From the NCBI RefSeq assembly GCF_021347895.1, contig NC_067121.1, positions 17,619,962 through 17,683,961 of the forward strand: a DNA stretch of 64,000 nt. The letters run 5' to 3'. Of this stretch, positions 24,060 through 36,692 are shown one piece after another. A program made the translations under genes and the position numbers. The notes beneath the pieces are model-generated. The model did not search any database and was not told the DNA's origin. It worked only from the letters and a program-made list of their open reading frames with translations. This stretch comes from Acanthochromis polyacanthus (Eukaryota; Chordata; Actinopteri; Pomacentridae). The number at the start of each line of letters is the position of its first letter. Position 1 is the first letter of the stretch.

Positions 24060-24602
24060 AACCCGTTAAACTTCCATATTTGGGCCGTCTTGAGATGTGC
24101 AAACGTATTTTGCTAAATTGACCGAAGCTGCATACTCGATGATAGAAACATTATACTCCCATGGAAAGCTTAGATTCTCATGAATCCGCCGGTATAAACC
24201 ACTTTCAGATGTGATTACCACAGGGGGTAATATAAACACATTTGTCCAACAAATAACAGAAACAGCACAACACACCTTTGAAGGCTTATAACTCGTCACA
24301 GATGAAAATATTCCACAAAAAACGGACATAATCCAACCTTGGACATCCAGACAAAACAACCCAGTAAAATATTTTGTCCAAAGCATGTCTTGAAGTCAGT
24401 AAACAATCCACAAATAGCTTGTTTTCGTGAACGTGCACCTCGCGCGTCCCACATTTGGGATAGGCTCCAGCAGCTCCCGCGACCCTCATGAGAATCTAAG
24501 CTTTTCATGGGTGTGTAATGTTTCTGTCATTGAGTTTGCAGCTTTGGTCAATTTAGCAAAATACATTTGCACATCTCAAGACGGTCCTAATAAACGGGTA
24601 AA
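24060..24602. mobile_element. Foldback element with about 110-bp inverted repeats
   Basis: 24078-24182 is the near-perfect inverted copy of 24488-24592. Both arms hold GTCTTGAGATGTGCAAA, TTTTGCTAAATTGACC and AAGCTTAGATTCTCATGA. Outer ends are CCCGTT-like (AACCCGTT near 24060 and AACGGGTA near 24597). The centre (about 300 bp) contains GGGATAGGCTCCAGCAG, a word typical of another fish repeat. No coding capacity. The superfamily is not assigned. Confidence 0.85.
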
Positions 24603-24858
24603 TAAATATTTTGACATATATACCTAATTAAATGCCTCTCTAGCTGTTATTGTAAAATGCGCACGCACCACATTGTTAAAACATACACAGAGAGGATGAC
24701 AGGAGAAAAAGTAAGTAAACAGTTTTCGAAACTGGTTTTCTTTTAACACCAGTAGAATGTGATATGTATAGCTAGGCCTACATGTAACTTTATTGTATTT
24801 ATTTTGTTATTCAGTTGTATTTGCTTGTTTCTATTGGTGTGTGTTATTATCTTTTATC

Positions 24859-24862
<4 letters not shown>

Positions 24863-24890
<28 letters not shown>
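24863..24890. repeat. (TA)n microsatellite
   Basis: An uninterrupted TA run of about 28 bp. Confidence 0.95.
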
Positions 24891-24893
<3 letters not shown>

Positions 24894-25224
24894 GTGTACA
24901 TTTGCGTGTATTACATGTATATTGAATAATATAATATTAATCTGCTCCTGTAATGATATGAAAAGCTGTTTATTTCACTTAAATAATACTGTGAACATAT
25001 AAAAACTTTAAGTTTATTGCATAACAAAAATAAATTATTATTTGAATTTTAAACAAATCTGTTATTATTCATTTTGCATAACCAGAAAACAGTTTCATTG
25101 TGCATATAGTATTGTACAGTACTGATTACTGTAACTAAAGCAAGTGTCTGGTTTTTTACAGTCTAAGTAGTTTGTTAATTTTTTTGCCTAAAGTTGAAGA
25201 CATCTCTTATTCTCCCCTTTATAT

Positions 25225-25505
25225 TATAGACATAACTACAACTAGAAGTTTTACCAAACTTGGACCGCCCGGCAACAAAGATGACCCCTGTGACCTTGAA
25301 AATGAGGTCACGGTCACCAAATGCGAACTTGACCTGTGTCTTATTATGGTAGACCTGTGTACCAAATATGGTGAGGCTACATCAATATTTTATGGAGTTA
25401 TCGCGCGGAAACCAAAGTGTTACAGACAAACACGCAAGCAAGCAAGACCATGCAGGTGAAAACAATACCTTCCGGCAAACGCAGTTTTGCCGGGCGGTAA
25501 TAAGC
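25225..25505 (+). repeat. Interspersed repeat with GACC-rich body
   Basis: Contains ACCTTGAAAATGAGGTCACG, GACCTGTGTACCAAATATGG, then an ACGCAAGCAAGCAAG run and paired TTCCGGCAAACGC / GCCGGGCGGTAATAA. This pattern recurs in a repeat class found in many aquatic animal genomes. The open frame at 25172-25459 reflects this repeat rather than a gene. Confidence 0.55.
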
Positions 25506-25599
25506 TAAAGACACGCAGAATTTATTTACAAGAAATAATAGTTGAGCCTGTTATTAAGCAGGCCTTCACATACAACTACATGCTTACGGTAAGCCAAAG

Positions 25600-25735
25600 C
25601 CCGGGACTCTGCACTACTGCTTATTGGGGCCCCCAATATGGCGGCTAGCCCAGCCCCGCTGGCCTCAAAGTTTAGCTGCCCGCTTAGTCGGATGCAACAT
25701 CCAGGGTCTATTATAGATCAGTGCTCCTGACCTGT
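25600..25735 (-). repeat. Interspersed repeat, inverted partner of 23016-23150
   Basis: Carries the exact 28-bp inverted match to 23024-23051 at 25695-25722, plus the GCCCCCAATATGGCGGC motif. The two copies face each other across about 2.6 kb that contains the Harbinger-like and foldback elements. Confidence 0.7.
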
Positions 25736-26744
25736 TCAATTGGGTCGCCACCCAGTTCCCTCCACCTTCAGCCAACCAATCGCAGCCATCATCACACCTG
25801 GAGAGGATAAATCTCCTGCAACCAAACTCTAAGTCAGGGCGACTGGGATTTAGTGTGACTAGTTTGCCTCATGAGTCGTTGTGTTTTGTGTGTGTTCTGT
25901 GAATTCCATAGCCACCAAATTGTGGCTAAATGGAAATTTGAGCTTCTGTTAGCAGCTGCTAATTTGGTGAGGAGCTACTTGTGACTTGTGTCTTCATATG
26001 TTGTGTCTTGTTAGGAAATGTGTGTTTGGAGGAACTAGTTTTATTTCATTAATTTTGCGCACTCAGCATCGGCTTGTATTACTTTCTATTGTTTGTTGTG
26101 GGTGTCGCTACTGTGTTTAGGTTTGACCAAGAAGTTATATGTTTTCTTTTTGTCCAGCTAGGTTTCAAAACTCTTTTATCCTTTGGTTTCATTTGAACCA
26201 TTTTATTTGGATTTTATCTATGAAACTACAATGACTATAGATAACTGTGACCTGACTCTGCAGTCCCCCTCAGCTATATAGAGTTCTTTGGTGTCTTTTA
26301 GCTCAGTGTAGTCTACAATCCATCTTTTGCTTTTATGGTTCAGTGCTTCTGCTTCAGGTGTGTCTCGCTGCTATCATCAGTGCCACTCCCATCAACACAA
26401 AGCTCTTATATGGCAAAAAAAAACAACAGTTATAAATTCACTGTAGACTGTGTCCACTGTTAGCAACTAGCTGGTAAACATAGTTGAGTATTTACCAGCT
26501 ACAAAGTCTGAGTTTCACCCCAGGAGTTGGCTGAAAGGATTCGTTCCTTTTCCTACAGCCAGGGCACAAGCCAGAGAGAAGTGATGACAAGGGAGAAGCA
26601 TATTCCTGAGATAGAGGGGAAGAAGACTCACCTTAAACAAATCCTGAATCTGTTATAATTGTCAAGGTTTATTGTGTTATTAACTGTTGATGAGACAATG
26701 ACAAAAATTAAAACAGCTAAACCTCCTGGCTGCTGTACTGTATA
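25736..26744. other. Unassigned intergenic sequence
   Basis: No gene recognised. Its position between transposons suggests more old repeat material, but no end or coding motif is visible. Confidence 0.4.
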
Positions 26745-26748
26745 TTAA

Positions 26749-27472
26749 AGGCATTATGGAGGATGTTTTTGTTGTTTAATTTGTCTGATTCACATAAAAT
26801 GAAAATACTGACCTTTAGTGGACTTGTATGTATGGTTTCTAAAAGAATTAAAAAAAATTAATAAAAATAACTGTGGACATGGCAGGACCTGAAAAACATC
26901 AGCCGATCAACGCGCTCGGACCGAGGTATTTGTTTTGCTCCCTTTCCTGTCAATCAGAAATCTTCCGGCTCAGGCCTAGTTACGTAGATTACGTACGCCT
27001 TGGACTTACGTGTTTTGTGTATGTGTTGCTTTGGTATAGCTTCGTAGTTAGCTGGCAACGTGTTTTGCTCATCTTTTTTTACATAATGGCGGATAAAGAT
27101 CCAGGGGGACCCAGCCGTAAAAGAAAGGCATTTTTTTGAGGTCAGAGAAAATAAAAGACAACTGGATCGCGAGAATACAAAAACAAAAGTGATTATTGGC
27201 GAGTCATTTGGGCGATGGCGTCAGCTCAAGCAACAAATGGACCTAAAGACAGATGCCTTGGTTGCTAAATTCCTTCTGGATAGGTAAAATGTATTATTGT
27301 ATTATACTGTGGCTGTAGGCAACTTCACGAGTCCTACGATAGTTTCTGGAGGGGGGCGTTTCTTCGTAAATGTTAAGAGGGGGGAGGTTAGAGGGGGGTG
27401 AGGGAGAGGTTGTATGTGCGCACGCACATGCTACGTTCAAAGTCGTAGGAAATTAAATCTCCTCTAATGCCT
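26749..27472 (+). mobile_element. TTAA-flanked DNA transposon remnant with coding exon
   Basis: The element starts AGGCATTATGGAGGAT and ends ATCTCCTCTAATGCCT (inverted). TTAA lies immediately outside both ends (26745-26748 and 27473-27476), so a TTAA target duplication is supported. TTAA duplications are known for piggyBac and Kolobok families. Length is 724 bp. It contains a short coding exon (27086-27283) but no catalytic domain, so it is non-autonomous. Confidence 0.75.
27086..27283 (+). pseudogene. Broken coding exon within the TTAA element
   Basis: ATG at 27086 opens MADKDPGGPSRKRKAFF and then a TGA. A shift at the T7 run (27131-27137) would continue in another frame, with GESFGRWRQLKQQ and LKTDALVAKFLLDR, to 27283. 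There an AG|GTAAAA donor follows. The basic start and the FGRWRQLK...FLLDR pattern are like N-terminal exons seen in fish transposon-associated proteins. Function is unknown. The frame break makes it non-functional as it stands. Confidence 0.55.
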
Positions 27473-27478
27473 TTAAGT

Positions 27479-27846
27479 GCTGTTCAAAAGCTTGGGGTCA
27501 CTTAAGAATAACCTTATTTTTTGAAAAAAACTTTTTTTTAAATGAAGATAACATTAAATGAATCTGAAATCCAGTCCAGACGTTATTAATGTGGTAAATG
27601 ACTATTCTAGCTGGAAACAGCTCATTTTTAGTGGAATATCTACCGGTACATAGGGGTACAGAGGAACATTTCCATCAACCATCACTCCCGTGTTCTAATG
27701 CTACATTGTGTTAGCTAATGGCGTTGAAATGCTACGTGACGATTACAAAACCTTTGTGCAATTATGTTAGCACATGAATAAAAATGTGAGTTTTCATGGA
27801 AAACATGAAATTGCCTTTGTGACCCCAAATTTTTGAACACTACTGT
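27479..27846. mobile_element. Tc1-type MITE, copy 3 (near full length)
   Basis: About 365 bp with ends CTGTTCAAAAGCTTGGGGTC and the inverted TTTGAACACTACTG before TA. It directly abuts the TTAA of the preceding element. Internal sequence matches copy 4 at 58437 along its length (GTGGTAAATGACTATTCT; GGGGTACAGAGGAACATTTC). Confidence 0.9.
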
Positions 27847-27848
27847 AT

Positions 27849-30190
27849 ATTTGTAGTATTTTTTGACTTATTCATTGTTGCTTGACATCAAGACCATTTT
27901 GTGTTTGTATATGCCATGTGGTCAGGATATATGCTGTGTTCACCACTTGATCTGAAGGGGCATTCAACATATGTTCCCGCTGAGACACCGTTATATGATG
28001 TGCAGACATAGTTGGCATGTACACCAGCACAGTGATTGTGTGGACCCTAAGTAATACTTGTCAGCTGTCCAGAAACACTCTAATCCTTCCTCAGAACATA
28101 GTTTCTTTAGTTTTTTCCAACATGCTCCTAGTTGCTGTAGCCTCCTCCATCTACCTTACTTTTGTTGCTTCCCTCTGGCCAACCAATCATTGCTGTATGA
28201 TGTAAAACACATTTCTACCAGTGCGCCAGATTTCAAAATGATTTAACTGGTCGTGAAAGTCTGATAGCACTGTGTGAACTCATTTACATGTCCCATATTA
28301 TGGGCCCCAATTCAAACATTGCTAACTAGAAGTTAAAGTGATGCATCTGACAAAATACAGCCTCTAAATGACAGTCTATCTCTCCATGTGGCAACATTTA
28401 CCTGAGAGCTGCTTTGTCCTGACTCATTTAAATAAAGCATGGGCTTGTTTGTTTGGTTCTTACTGCACAGTGAGGCAGCTGGCAGAATTAGACTCCTGTG
28501 GGTCAGTAGCCTCAGACCTGTGGAACAGATGTGCATGATTAACTCTGACTATTTCAGATTAGTCCCCCTTTTGAAGTTCAAGTTCCTTTTTTGTGACATT
28601 TTCTTTTGGATACCAGCAATGCCTTGTAATCCGAGACAGAGGGGAGGGATGGGTGTTCTGGGAAGGAGGGAGTGGGCAGTGGTGTAGGGGTCTTTTTGGG
28701 TGGTCCATCCCAGAATGAGGAATGCTGAAAGTTTGCCTTTGAGCTCATACAGATTGTCCTGTCACTCAGCATCTGATTTGGCTGTTTAAACTGACACCTA
28801 GGCACCTGCAAACAAACTCACTGGGCCTTTAAGCTGTACAAAAAATGCATTTGTTTATCAAACAGTTGATAAAGCATGATTTTATATTGAATAGATTTAA
28901 TTAAAGAATGGATACAGCAGCTTTGCTATATTTTGCAATCATTTAATTGTAAAGTAATTTACAACAGATATCATTGGGACGATTCTGGCCAGTCACAGCA
29001 CTGTTCATGTACTTCCATGAACAGTGATGTTTTTACTTTGTTTCCACTGTTTGTGCTTCACCTGTCCAGCACCAACAGCAATGTTAGCGACTATCTAAAC
29101 ACAGTGGGGTGTAAAGTAACTAATTTTTAATTAAGGAGCTAAAGGCTGTACAGCTAAGCCAAGTTAAGGTGTTTGCAAGGTATGCTGAGCCTAAAGCCGG
29201 ACTTTAAAATGTCATGGTGTTTTTTTCTTAACCTGCAAGCTCACCATTCTAATTGATGCTGTTCAGAGTTTCAGATTTCAATCAGCCTTGAGAGGCGTCT
29301 CTCTCACCAGTTTTTTTACTGTTAATTTTCTGTGAATGATACAGATTCTCAGCTGAAGGAATACCTTGTATCTGCAAACCTGTTGAGTTCATGCCTTAGT
29401 AATCCCACTGAATGAAACTGTGCAGTTACACCATCGTATACTGTATGTGTTGCGGTGCTGTGGCGACATACTTGTATTCAGTAATGCAGAAAATGAAAAT
29501 ATATTTTTAAACTTGGTCATGATTTGCTGCCAAGTCTGTTTTACACTGCTGGTACTGCAAGTAATAGAACACAGTTTAGAAAATTAATGAGTGTATTGGT
29601 ATTTATTACAGATATTATTCAGTTAGAAACAGAAAATTTATTTTGATTTGTCCAAAACCTAAATTTCAGTTCGTCCTTCATTACAGGACAGTATCATACC
29701 TAAAGTTACTTCTTGAGTATCATGTTTACATGAATGAAGTTTGAAGTTTCAGAGCTCTATTGTGCAGTTGTTATTTTATAGATAAGGAACTGCACTGAGA
29801 GTGCACGAAGTGGTGAAATAAAGGAATTTCAAGGTTAACGCTTTTTTTTTTTAACCAGCATTCCTTTTATTCATTTTACTTAGAGTAACAATGCTTTTGA
29901 CGGTATTACGTTTTTACATTTCTCGTGTCTATCCATTATGACAGCCTGTTCCTCTGACCGAAGTAGGTGACACACAATCAGTCCATTTTGTGCAAAAAAA
30001 GAGTCAAATGACATTTCAAATGTCTCCTTTTGAGTGAGTCTGAAGAAGAAGACCTCCTGTCAAAGGAAATTGATAACCACCATCGTGATACTCATCACAT
30101 CTAATGGGGTTTTCATTTTTGTAGAGCCAGCCAAGGCTATGTCAGACTTGTTTCGTGGTAACCTCTGGTTGAAACCCAAACAAAGCTTGA
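27849..30190. other. Unassigned intergenic sequence
   Basis: No gene recognised. An 11-bp perfect hairpin (CACTGTTCATG / CATGAACAGTG, 6-base loop) lies at 28999-29026. The rest is AT-rich without recognised repeats. Confidence 0.45.
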
Positions 30191-30194
30191 TGAT

Positions 30195-31400
30195 TAGCTC
30201 ATTGGTTGAATGAGTGAGCTCATTCTTTCTGTGAAAAAAACAGGTGTCAAACAGGTGGCTTTTACTGAAGGACAAAGGCAACAAATGTTGTATATGCTGG
30301 TTGTAATAAATTTTTCTCTGAAAATTTGAGTATAAAGGGTTATTCCAGACATTGTTCAGTAGAACAGCGTACAAACACCAGAAAGACGTGGAAGAAAATG
30401 GAAAACCTATCACTGGAATAGATCAAAGAATAGCCAAATGGCAGAGACTCAGCCACTGATCAGCTTCAGGAAGATCAAAGCAGGTCTAAAGTTACCTGAT
30501 AGTGCTGCAATAATTAGAAGACATCTATGTAAAGCCAAAGTATAGGCAAGAAGCCCTTGCAAAGTCCCAGTGTTGCAAAATTAACTTGTGCTGCAGCGGT
30601 TACAATTTGCCAACAAACACATTGACTGGCCATGAGAGAAATGGCGCAACATTATGTGGACTGAAAGCAAGATTGTTCTGTTTGGGTCTAGGGGATGCAG
30701 ACAACTTGTCAGACAAACATTGAATTTAAGCCACAGTTCACTGTGAAGACAATGAAGCATCGTGGCACAAGCCTCAGGATATTGGGATGTTTCTCATACT
30801 AGTGTGTCAAGGCTATTTTTCGCACACCAGGAACCATGGATGAGGAGGTCATGTTACCTTATGCCAAAGAGGAAATGCCCCTGAAATGAATGTTTCAACA
30901 AATCAATGACCCCAAAAACACCAGTAAGCGAGCAGCATCTTGGTTCCAGATCAGCAAGATTAACGCTATAGAGTGTCCAGTGTCCAATCAACAGACCTTA
31001 ATCCAATTGAAAACTTGCAGGGTGACATCAAAAATGTGGTTTCTGAGGCAATACCAAGAATGCAGTGTAGCCTAATCATCCTGAGATGGAATACCTGTTC
31101 AGAGAAGTTGGTCGACTCTACAACACAGATGTGAAGCAGTTCTCAGAAACAGTGGATATGCAACTAAATATTAGTTCAGTGATTCAGAGGAAGGCAAAAT
31201 CTTTTGCCTTCCTCCCATCATTTAGAATTTTTCAGTTTATACAGTAAATGTTTGAGTTTGTTGCTGCTATTTATTTGAACAGCCCAATATTCATTTTTCT
31301 TCATTTTCTTCATGCTTTGATTTGGAATGTACAGTATTCTCCATGCACTTAAAGGTTATTGTCAAGTTTTTGAGGTTTACTCACTTTTTTAAACACAAGA
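30195..31400 (+). mobile_element. Decayed Tc1-like transposon, copy C
   Basis: A degenerate transposase is readable in fragments. The DNA-binding part lies near 30430-30540, FANKHIDWP and WRNIMWTESKIVLFGSRG near 30610-30690, the EEVMLPYA and EEMPLK remnants near 30845-30885, and NDPKNTSKRAASWFQ near 30905-30950. The usual DES of the first catalytic aspartate is reduced to ES. Terminal repeats were not resolved, so the limits are approximate. Confidence 0.75.
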
Positions 31401-34285
31401 AACTTTTAAAATAAACGTTCGTCTAGTTGCTGACCTGAATACACATATAAAAAAATAAAATGAATTTACTTTTTCAGTATCTCCTGGTCACAAGATCACT
31501 TCTGCATCTTCTTCTTTTTCTTCTCCTACTTCTTCAGTTTCCTGGCAGTTACACCTTTTTGATGATTCACCTCAATCTTTTGGTCTGGATTGGCCGATGA
31601 GACTTCCTTTTGAGTATATTCCTTAATGTAATAGTTTCTTTCAATTAACAGTTCAATCAATTTCAGTCACCATGAGAGAAGCATGCACATTCTACAAGTC
31701 TGCTTCATTAAATCATGCTTAAAACTGGAACAAGAAGTAATTGTATTACACATATAAACTTCATTCTGATAAATTTGATAACATGCTGTTTCTTCCTTTC
31801 CATGTGGACTTGCTTCGATTTCATTCAAATTTTAAGTATGTTTTACAATGTTTTCCATGAGACTTTTTTTTATATATCCTATCTGAAATTTTAGGAAATA
31901 TTTTACTCCATCTGTCTTTAGAATGGTATGACGAACAAAAGTCATGAAAATATAATTTTGAAAATAACTGAACAGGAATACTGAGTCCAATATTGCATTA
32001 GCTTAGCTCAAAAAGACAATCACTACTGACAAAGAATGGGGACTCATTTGTGCTCTACATACATCTGATTTGAAAAATGGAAACCAAACATATGTAAATG
32101 ATTAATCACTTGGCTGAGTCTATAAGCATGTGTCACAGAACAGGATAAATGCATTCCTTCTCCTACTTTGTGCCGCAAACTGCACTAAATAGGAGTAGAA
32201 TAAGGAATAGGATTAATCATCAAACAGTTATGTACTGTTCTGTCTTTACCTACATGGTAGGGATAAGCTTCATGAAATAAAAGGTCACTAAAGTGAAGGA
32301 TAACCAGTTTGAATGAAAGAGTTCCACAGAAAAGATGATTGTATCCATCTACAAACTGCAGAAAACAGCAAAATTGTAATATAATTGTTTTTGCTTTGCA
32401 TAAGTGATTGGGTGGGTCAAAAGAGTTGAAGCAGTAACAATGTGAATCTGCTTTTTACAAACCAGAATAAATACAGATATTCTTTAAAAATTAGATGCCA
32501 TCATTTGTATTCAGGTGTAAAGCCAACCAATACAAAAAGTAGGCTAAAAATGTTTATGTTTAAGAGTTAAATGATCACAAGTATTTAGGAGTACAACAGT
32601 TTACTAGCATCTGCAGCGGCACAGTTACTTTCTTTGCAGCCTGCACATCACAGGCACTCTGACAGATTATGAGACAAGTGTTTGAGATCGTTTAGACATT
32701 GTCCGGCATTTTCCTCAGTCACTCCTCCCATCTGTTTCCAACCTGCTGGTGGGACCAGACAAAATGACCCTGCCAAGAGATGGAGTCACTGATGTGTTTG
32801 AAAATTCATTGCCTCACAACTCATCAGTAATGAAGTGTTTGAAACAGTGCGGGCTGGGGAGGAGGGGAGGAATGAGATGGCTTCAGCCTCTGTGACAAAT
32901 CCCCTGCAGGCTGAAAGAGTCATACAACACTTTGGTCTGATCATTAATTAACCCAAGCCCAAGACTCTCTGACAGGCTCTTAATCAATATTTTCTAAAGT
33001 GACATTCAGCCTTTACTCAGTGTTTTAATGTAGATGGTGATGGGGAGGGAATCACATCTGGAGTCTATGAGTGCACATAGTTCCTGAGGTAAAGCCCAAG
33101 ATGCTCCACAAAATTAAATCCAATTGGAGGCAAAGCACGATTATGAGAGATTTTTTTTCAGCTGAAATTATATTCAATGTTGAGATTCATCTCATGGTTC
33201 TGAACAAGTCTGTGTCGTTGTCATTGACTGAACTGGAGCCATCTTTAAAGGGCATACTTTTCAAAACACTTTTTCCACAAAGTGTTTTGATTGGGGTCTA
33301 TTGTGTTCTCAACTAGTGCCAGCCTAAACAAAAAATGAGGTTATTTAACAAAATAGTTTGGGCTCAAAGGTTGATTTGGTAGTTTATGTCTTCATCAGTG
33401 AATACAACATACGTATTCATTAGGTCACAAACTGCATTTCTGAAACTGTGGATCTTATGATAAAGGGCATGTGCGAGTTGGAGTGCATGATAACCATTAG
33501 TCCTGCATAGCCAGTGCATTATGCAACACAGAATGGGTTTTAAGATCATGATGAAAGCAGGCTTTCATCATATCTGACCACATATTCTAGGACAGAATGT
33601 TGGGATAGAATGAATGCAGTTTGATCCAGCTTTCAAGTGGGGCTTGTCTTAGTGTCCCCTGCACACCCACCCACTTCTTTTGCTTCAAAGTCAATGTCCA
33701 ATAATGCAGAAAACACCACACACCTCACAGTGAGGCATAGAAACATGTGGATTATCTTTTCAATTTACTCAGCTCTTGATGTTATGCAAACAAGATGGAG
33801 TGGAGAGGAAAAATATCTGGTGAGTTGGACATCATGCAGTCTGGTTCTTTAACCCTTGTGAGTGAGATCTGTCAGGCTTCTGGTCCTAATGTGCTGCAGC
33901 TGATCCCTCAGCTTTCACAGCCTCATTCCAGCTTTCAGTCATATGATTATAACAGAGTTTTAATATGATACAGATTCCCAAGACTGTGAATGCCTACAGG
34001 CATTTAAATCATATTGTTCACATCTAGCTTGAAAAAAACCTGATAATGGCAAGAAGTCTGCGACACACACACGTACACACATCGTGCTCATCAGGCAATG
34101 GCCCAGCGAAATGTGAGACGATGATGTGGACATTGTGCTCAATGTGAAAGGAGAAAAAAAATATTCATTTGCTTTGTCAGATGCAAAATGTAGTTCCTGC
34201 TTTGATCGTTTAGTGGCAAGAGATATGTTTCCATCATCTCACCCGTTTCTAGCTCGCTCTTTAAGTAATTCATGTTGATGTTAAA
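31401..34285. other. Unassigned intergenic sequence
   Basis: No gene or transposon recognised. The 32620-33010 part is less AT-rich, with homeobox-type words such as TGATCATTAATTAA (32939), and looks non-repetitive. It is a candidate for regulatory DNA only. Confidence 0.4.
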
Positions 34286-34289
34286 AAAT

Positions 34290-35260
34290 ACACAGCTCAA
34301 AAAATAATGAGACCATTTTATCATACCAGTATGACACCAATTCAACTAAACTTCTGGCACGATGATCTGTCCAGTTAGGAAGCATAACTGATTGTCAATC
34401 AGATTCATCTGCTTTGGTGAAAATGATAATGACAGCAGGTCGGCAACAACAAGACGATCCCCCCTCTTGCCTACCCCAAAAAGGGAATGGTAGGTGGTGG
34501 CCATTGACCATTTTGGTCTCCTTATCCTTCCTGATTGATTTTTGCCTCGTTTTGCATGTTCTTAGTCCCCTCATGATTACTGGCAATGTGACACAATTCA
34601 GGTTGCAGAGGTCGTATAGCTCATCCAGCATAGCCTGTCCATACGTGTCGTTGCATGAAGGTTTGCTGTGTCTCTTAGCATGGTCTTAAGAGCATGGAGG
34701 AGACACAAAATGTCTTTACATGAAGAGAGCTGAACAGGCCATAGAAGGACAGGAACCCAGCAGCAGGACAGGCATCTGCTTCTTTGTGTGAGGAGGAACA
34801 GGTGGAGTACTGCCAGAGCCCGACAAAATGACCTCCAAAGGGCTACTCGTGTGTATTTCTGACCATGAGGTGGCATTAGGGCCGATATCCTCTAGTGGGA
34901 CCTGTGATCACAGTCCAGCAATGAGCAGCTCAACAGGCATTTACCAGAGAACACCAGAATTGGCAGAGGGTTTGTTGGACAGAGGAGATGCGTGGTGTGC
35001 AGGAATGGACACGTTGCCAGGTGCAGGGCTAGGTGGGAGATCTTGGAATGGATCGGAGACGACCAGGTCTGAACAGGGAAAGCAGGAGCTGAGACTCATG
35101 GCAAGTGGAGAAGACAGTCAGGGTCACAGCATTGTGTAGTAGTCTAAGCATGGCTTTTCTGTAGCGAGGAGATGTTTTGCAGGTGGACCACTCCCCACCG
35201 CAAGTGTCATCACTCAGGTAATGATCCAGTCTGCTGCACCTGTACACAATCCACACTCAC
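34290..35260 (+). mobile_element. Decayed Tc1-like transposon, copy D
   Basis: It starts ACAGCTCAAAAAATAATGAG, close to the ends of a widespread fish Tc1 family. It then runs through a degraded DNA-binding region (GCTCATCCAGCATAG; GAAGGTTTGCTGTGTCT; GCATGGAGGAGAC) and CTGCCAGAGCCCGACAAAAT and ACCAGAGAACACCAGAATTG blocks. Coding capacity is destroyed by indels and the catalytic end is not recognisable. The right boundary is approximate. Confidence 0.7.
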
Positions 35261-36285
35261 ACACCTCGCTAGCACCCACTGATGGAATAGGAAGGAGGGA
35301 AAAGGAAGATTACTCCTAAGCAGAGCTAGTGGTGAAGGACATGACAGTGACAAAACTGGTTGTCATGCATGCTGGGCCCTTAAAATTGATCCTCTTGGGT
35401 GGACCGTAATTCACAAAGATGACCATTGTCATCTTCATGCAGGTACAATGTCACATTAAACCAACTGTTACACTGCTTCTGCCTCCTAAAGATAAACTCT
35501 GAGTCCTATTTGTTCTGTATATCACCAAACCTCCCAAAGTACTGTTCCGGAACTGGTTTCCAGTGACCAAACAAGAAAACAGCTTCTTGGTCCAGACTCA
35601 CAATGTTCCACACAGTCTGTCTAATAGCCATTTATGCTGTAGCAACAGCAGGACACCATTCTAACTGGTAAACAAAAGGTCACAATCCCCCATACTGGCA
35701 GATGAAAAAATCCACACCTGCTGAGAAAACACTTTCTCAGTAGTGCATGCAGACTCCAGTTTCACAAGGGACTACACTACCATAAAGTTTTAAACCCATC
35801 TAAGAAATCAGTGTTGCATCATTTGATAGTACTTCATGCCCTACAAGATACTGTCCTTAATCTTCAGCATGGAGGTAATTAATTAATTTGATAATGCATT
35901 GTGCGTTACATATTTACACATTTAAATATTCATTTTCTTTGAAACAATTTCAGCTACAGTTTTTCTAGTCTAAACCCTTCATGACTCTGATTGGTTGTGG
36001 TGGTCTCATGGAGTCAGAATGAGGAAATGCAGTGCTAAGTTATTGTCTCTATGGTGCTGTTTCTTCTTGGACAAATGATCCAGCCACGACACATCAAATC
36101 CATACAGTACATATGCAGCACATGGTTAAAGATTAAACCAGTGGTTTCTAACCTTCATCGCTTCTGAGGTCTGACAAAAAGCAATGCATAGTCAGGGGCC
36201 ACATTCCAGATGTCTATGCAGCTCAGTCAGATAGTGACTGTTTCCTCCAAACTTCTCACATGATTACATATCAGTAAAGTAATTA
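35261..36285. other. Unassigned intergenic sequence
   Basis: No gene or repeat was recognised. Confidence 0.45.
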
Positions 36286-36692
36286 CTCCACCAAGGAACG
36301 CAGCGGAGTTATGTGACGATCAGCGTTGATTTGTCTGTCTTTTAGCAACATTACTCAAAAACGGATTTACAGATTTAAATGAAATTTCTAGAGAAGGTCA
36401 GAAATGACACAAGGACCAAGTGATTAGATTTTGGCAGTGATGCGACTTTTAGTCTGGATCCACGGATTTGTTAAAGATTTCTGTATCACTGCGAGAGAGC
36501 AGCACAGCATCACTGTAAATATGACAAGTGAACAGTACGTCAGCTGCCTGCTGATGATCACATGATTGTGATCCTACTACAAATTGACCATGATGGACAA
36601 CGAATTGTTTAAAGATGTCATCTGTTGGATATAATACAATGACTGAGCAGCCTTGGTGGAGTACTGTGCTCTCTGAGTGATTTTCTTGTTGA
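36286..36692 (+). repeat. CGCCAAGG-family repeat, copy 2 (short subfamily)
   Basis: It begins CCACCAAGGAACGCAGCGGAG and ends CAGCCTTGGTGGAGTACTGT, then a CTCTGAGTG...TTCTTGTT tail. The end motifs are inverted (TACTCCRCCAAGG / CCTTGGYGGAGTA). About 410 bp, without the insert carried by copies 3 and 6. Non-coding. Confidence 0.85.

Noticed and set aside
34828..35139. 103-residue + frame
   Set aside because: Lies within decayed Tc1 copy D and carries no recognisable domain in that frame.
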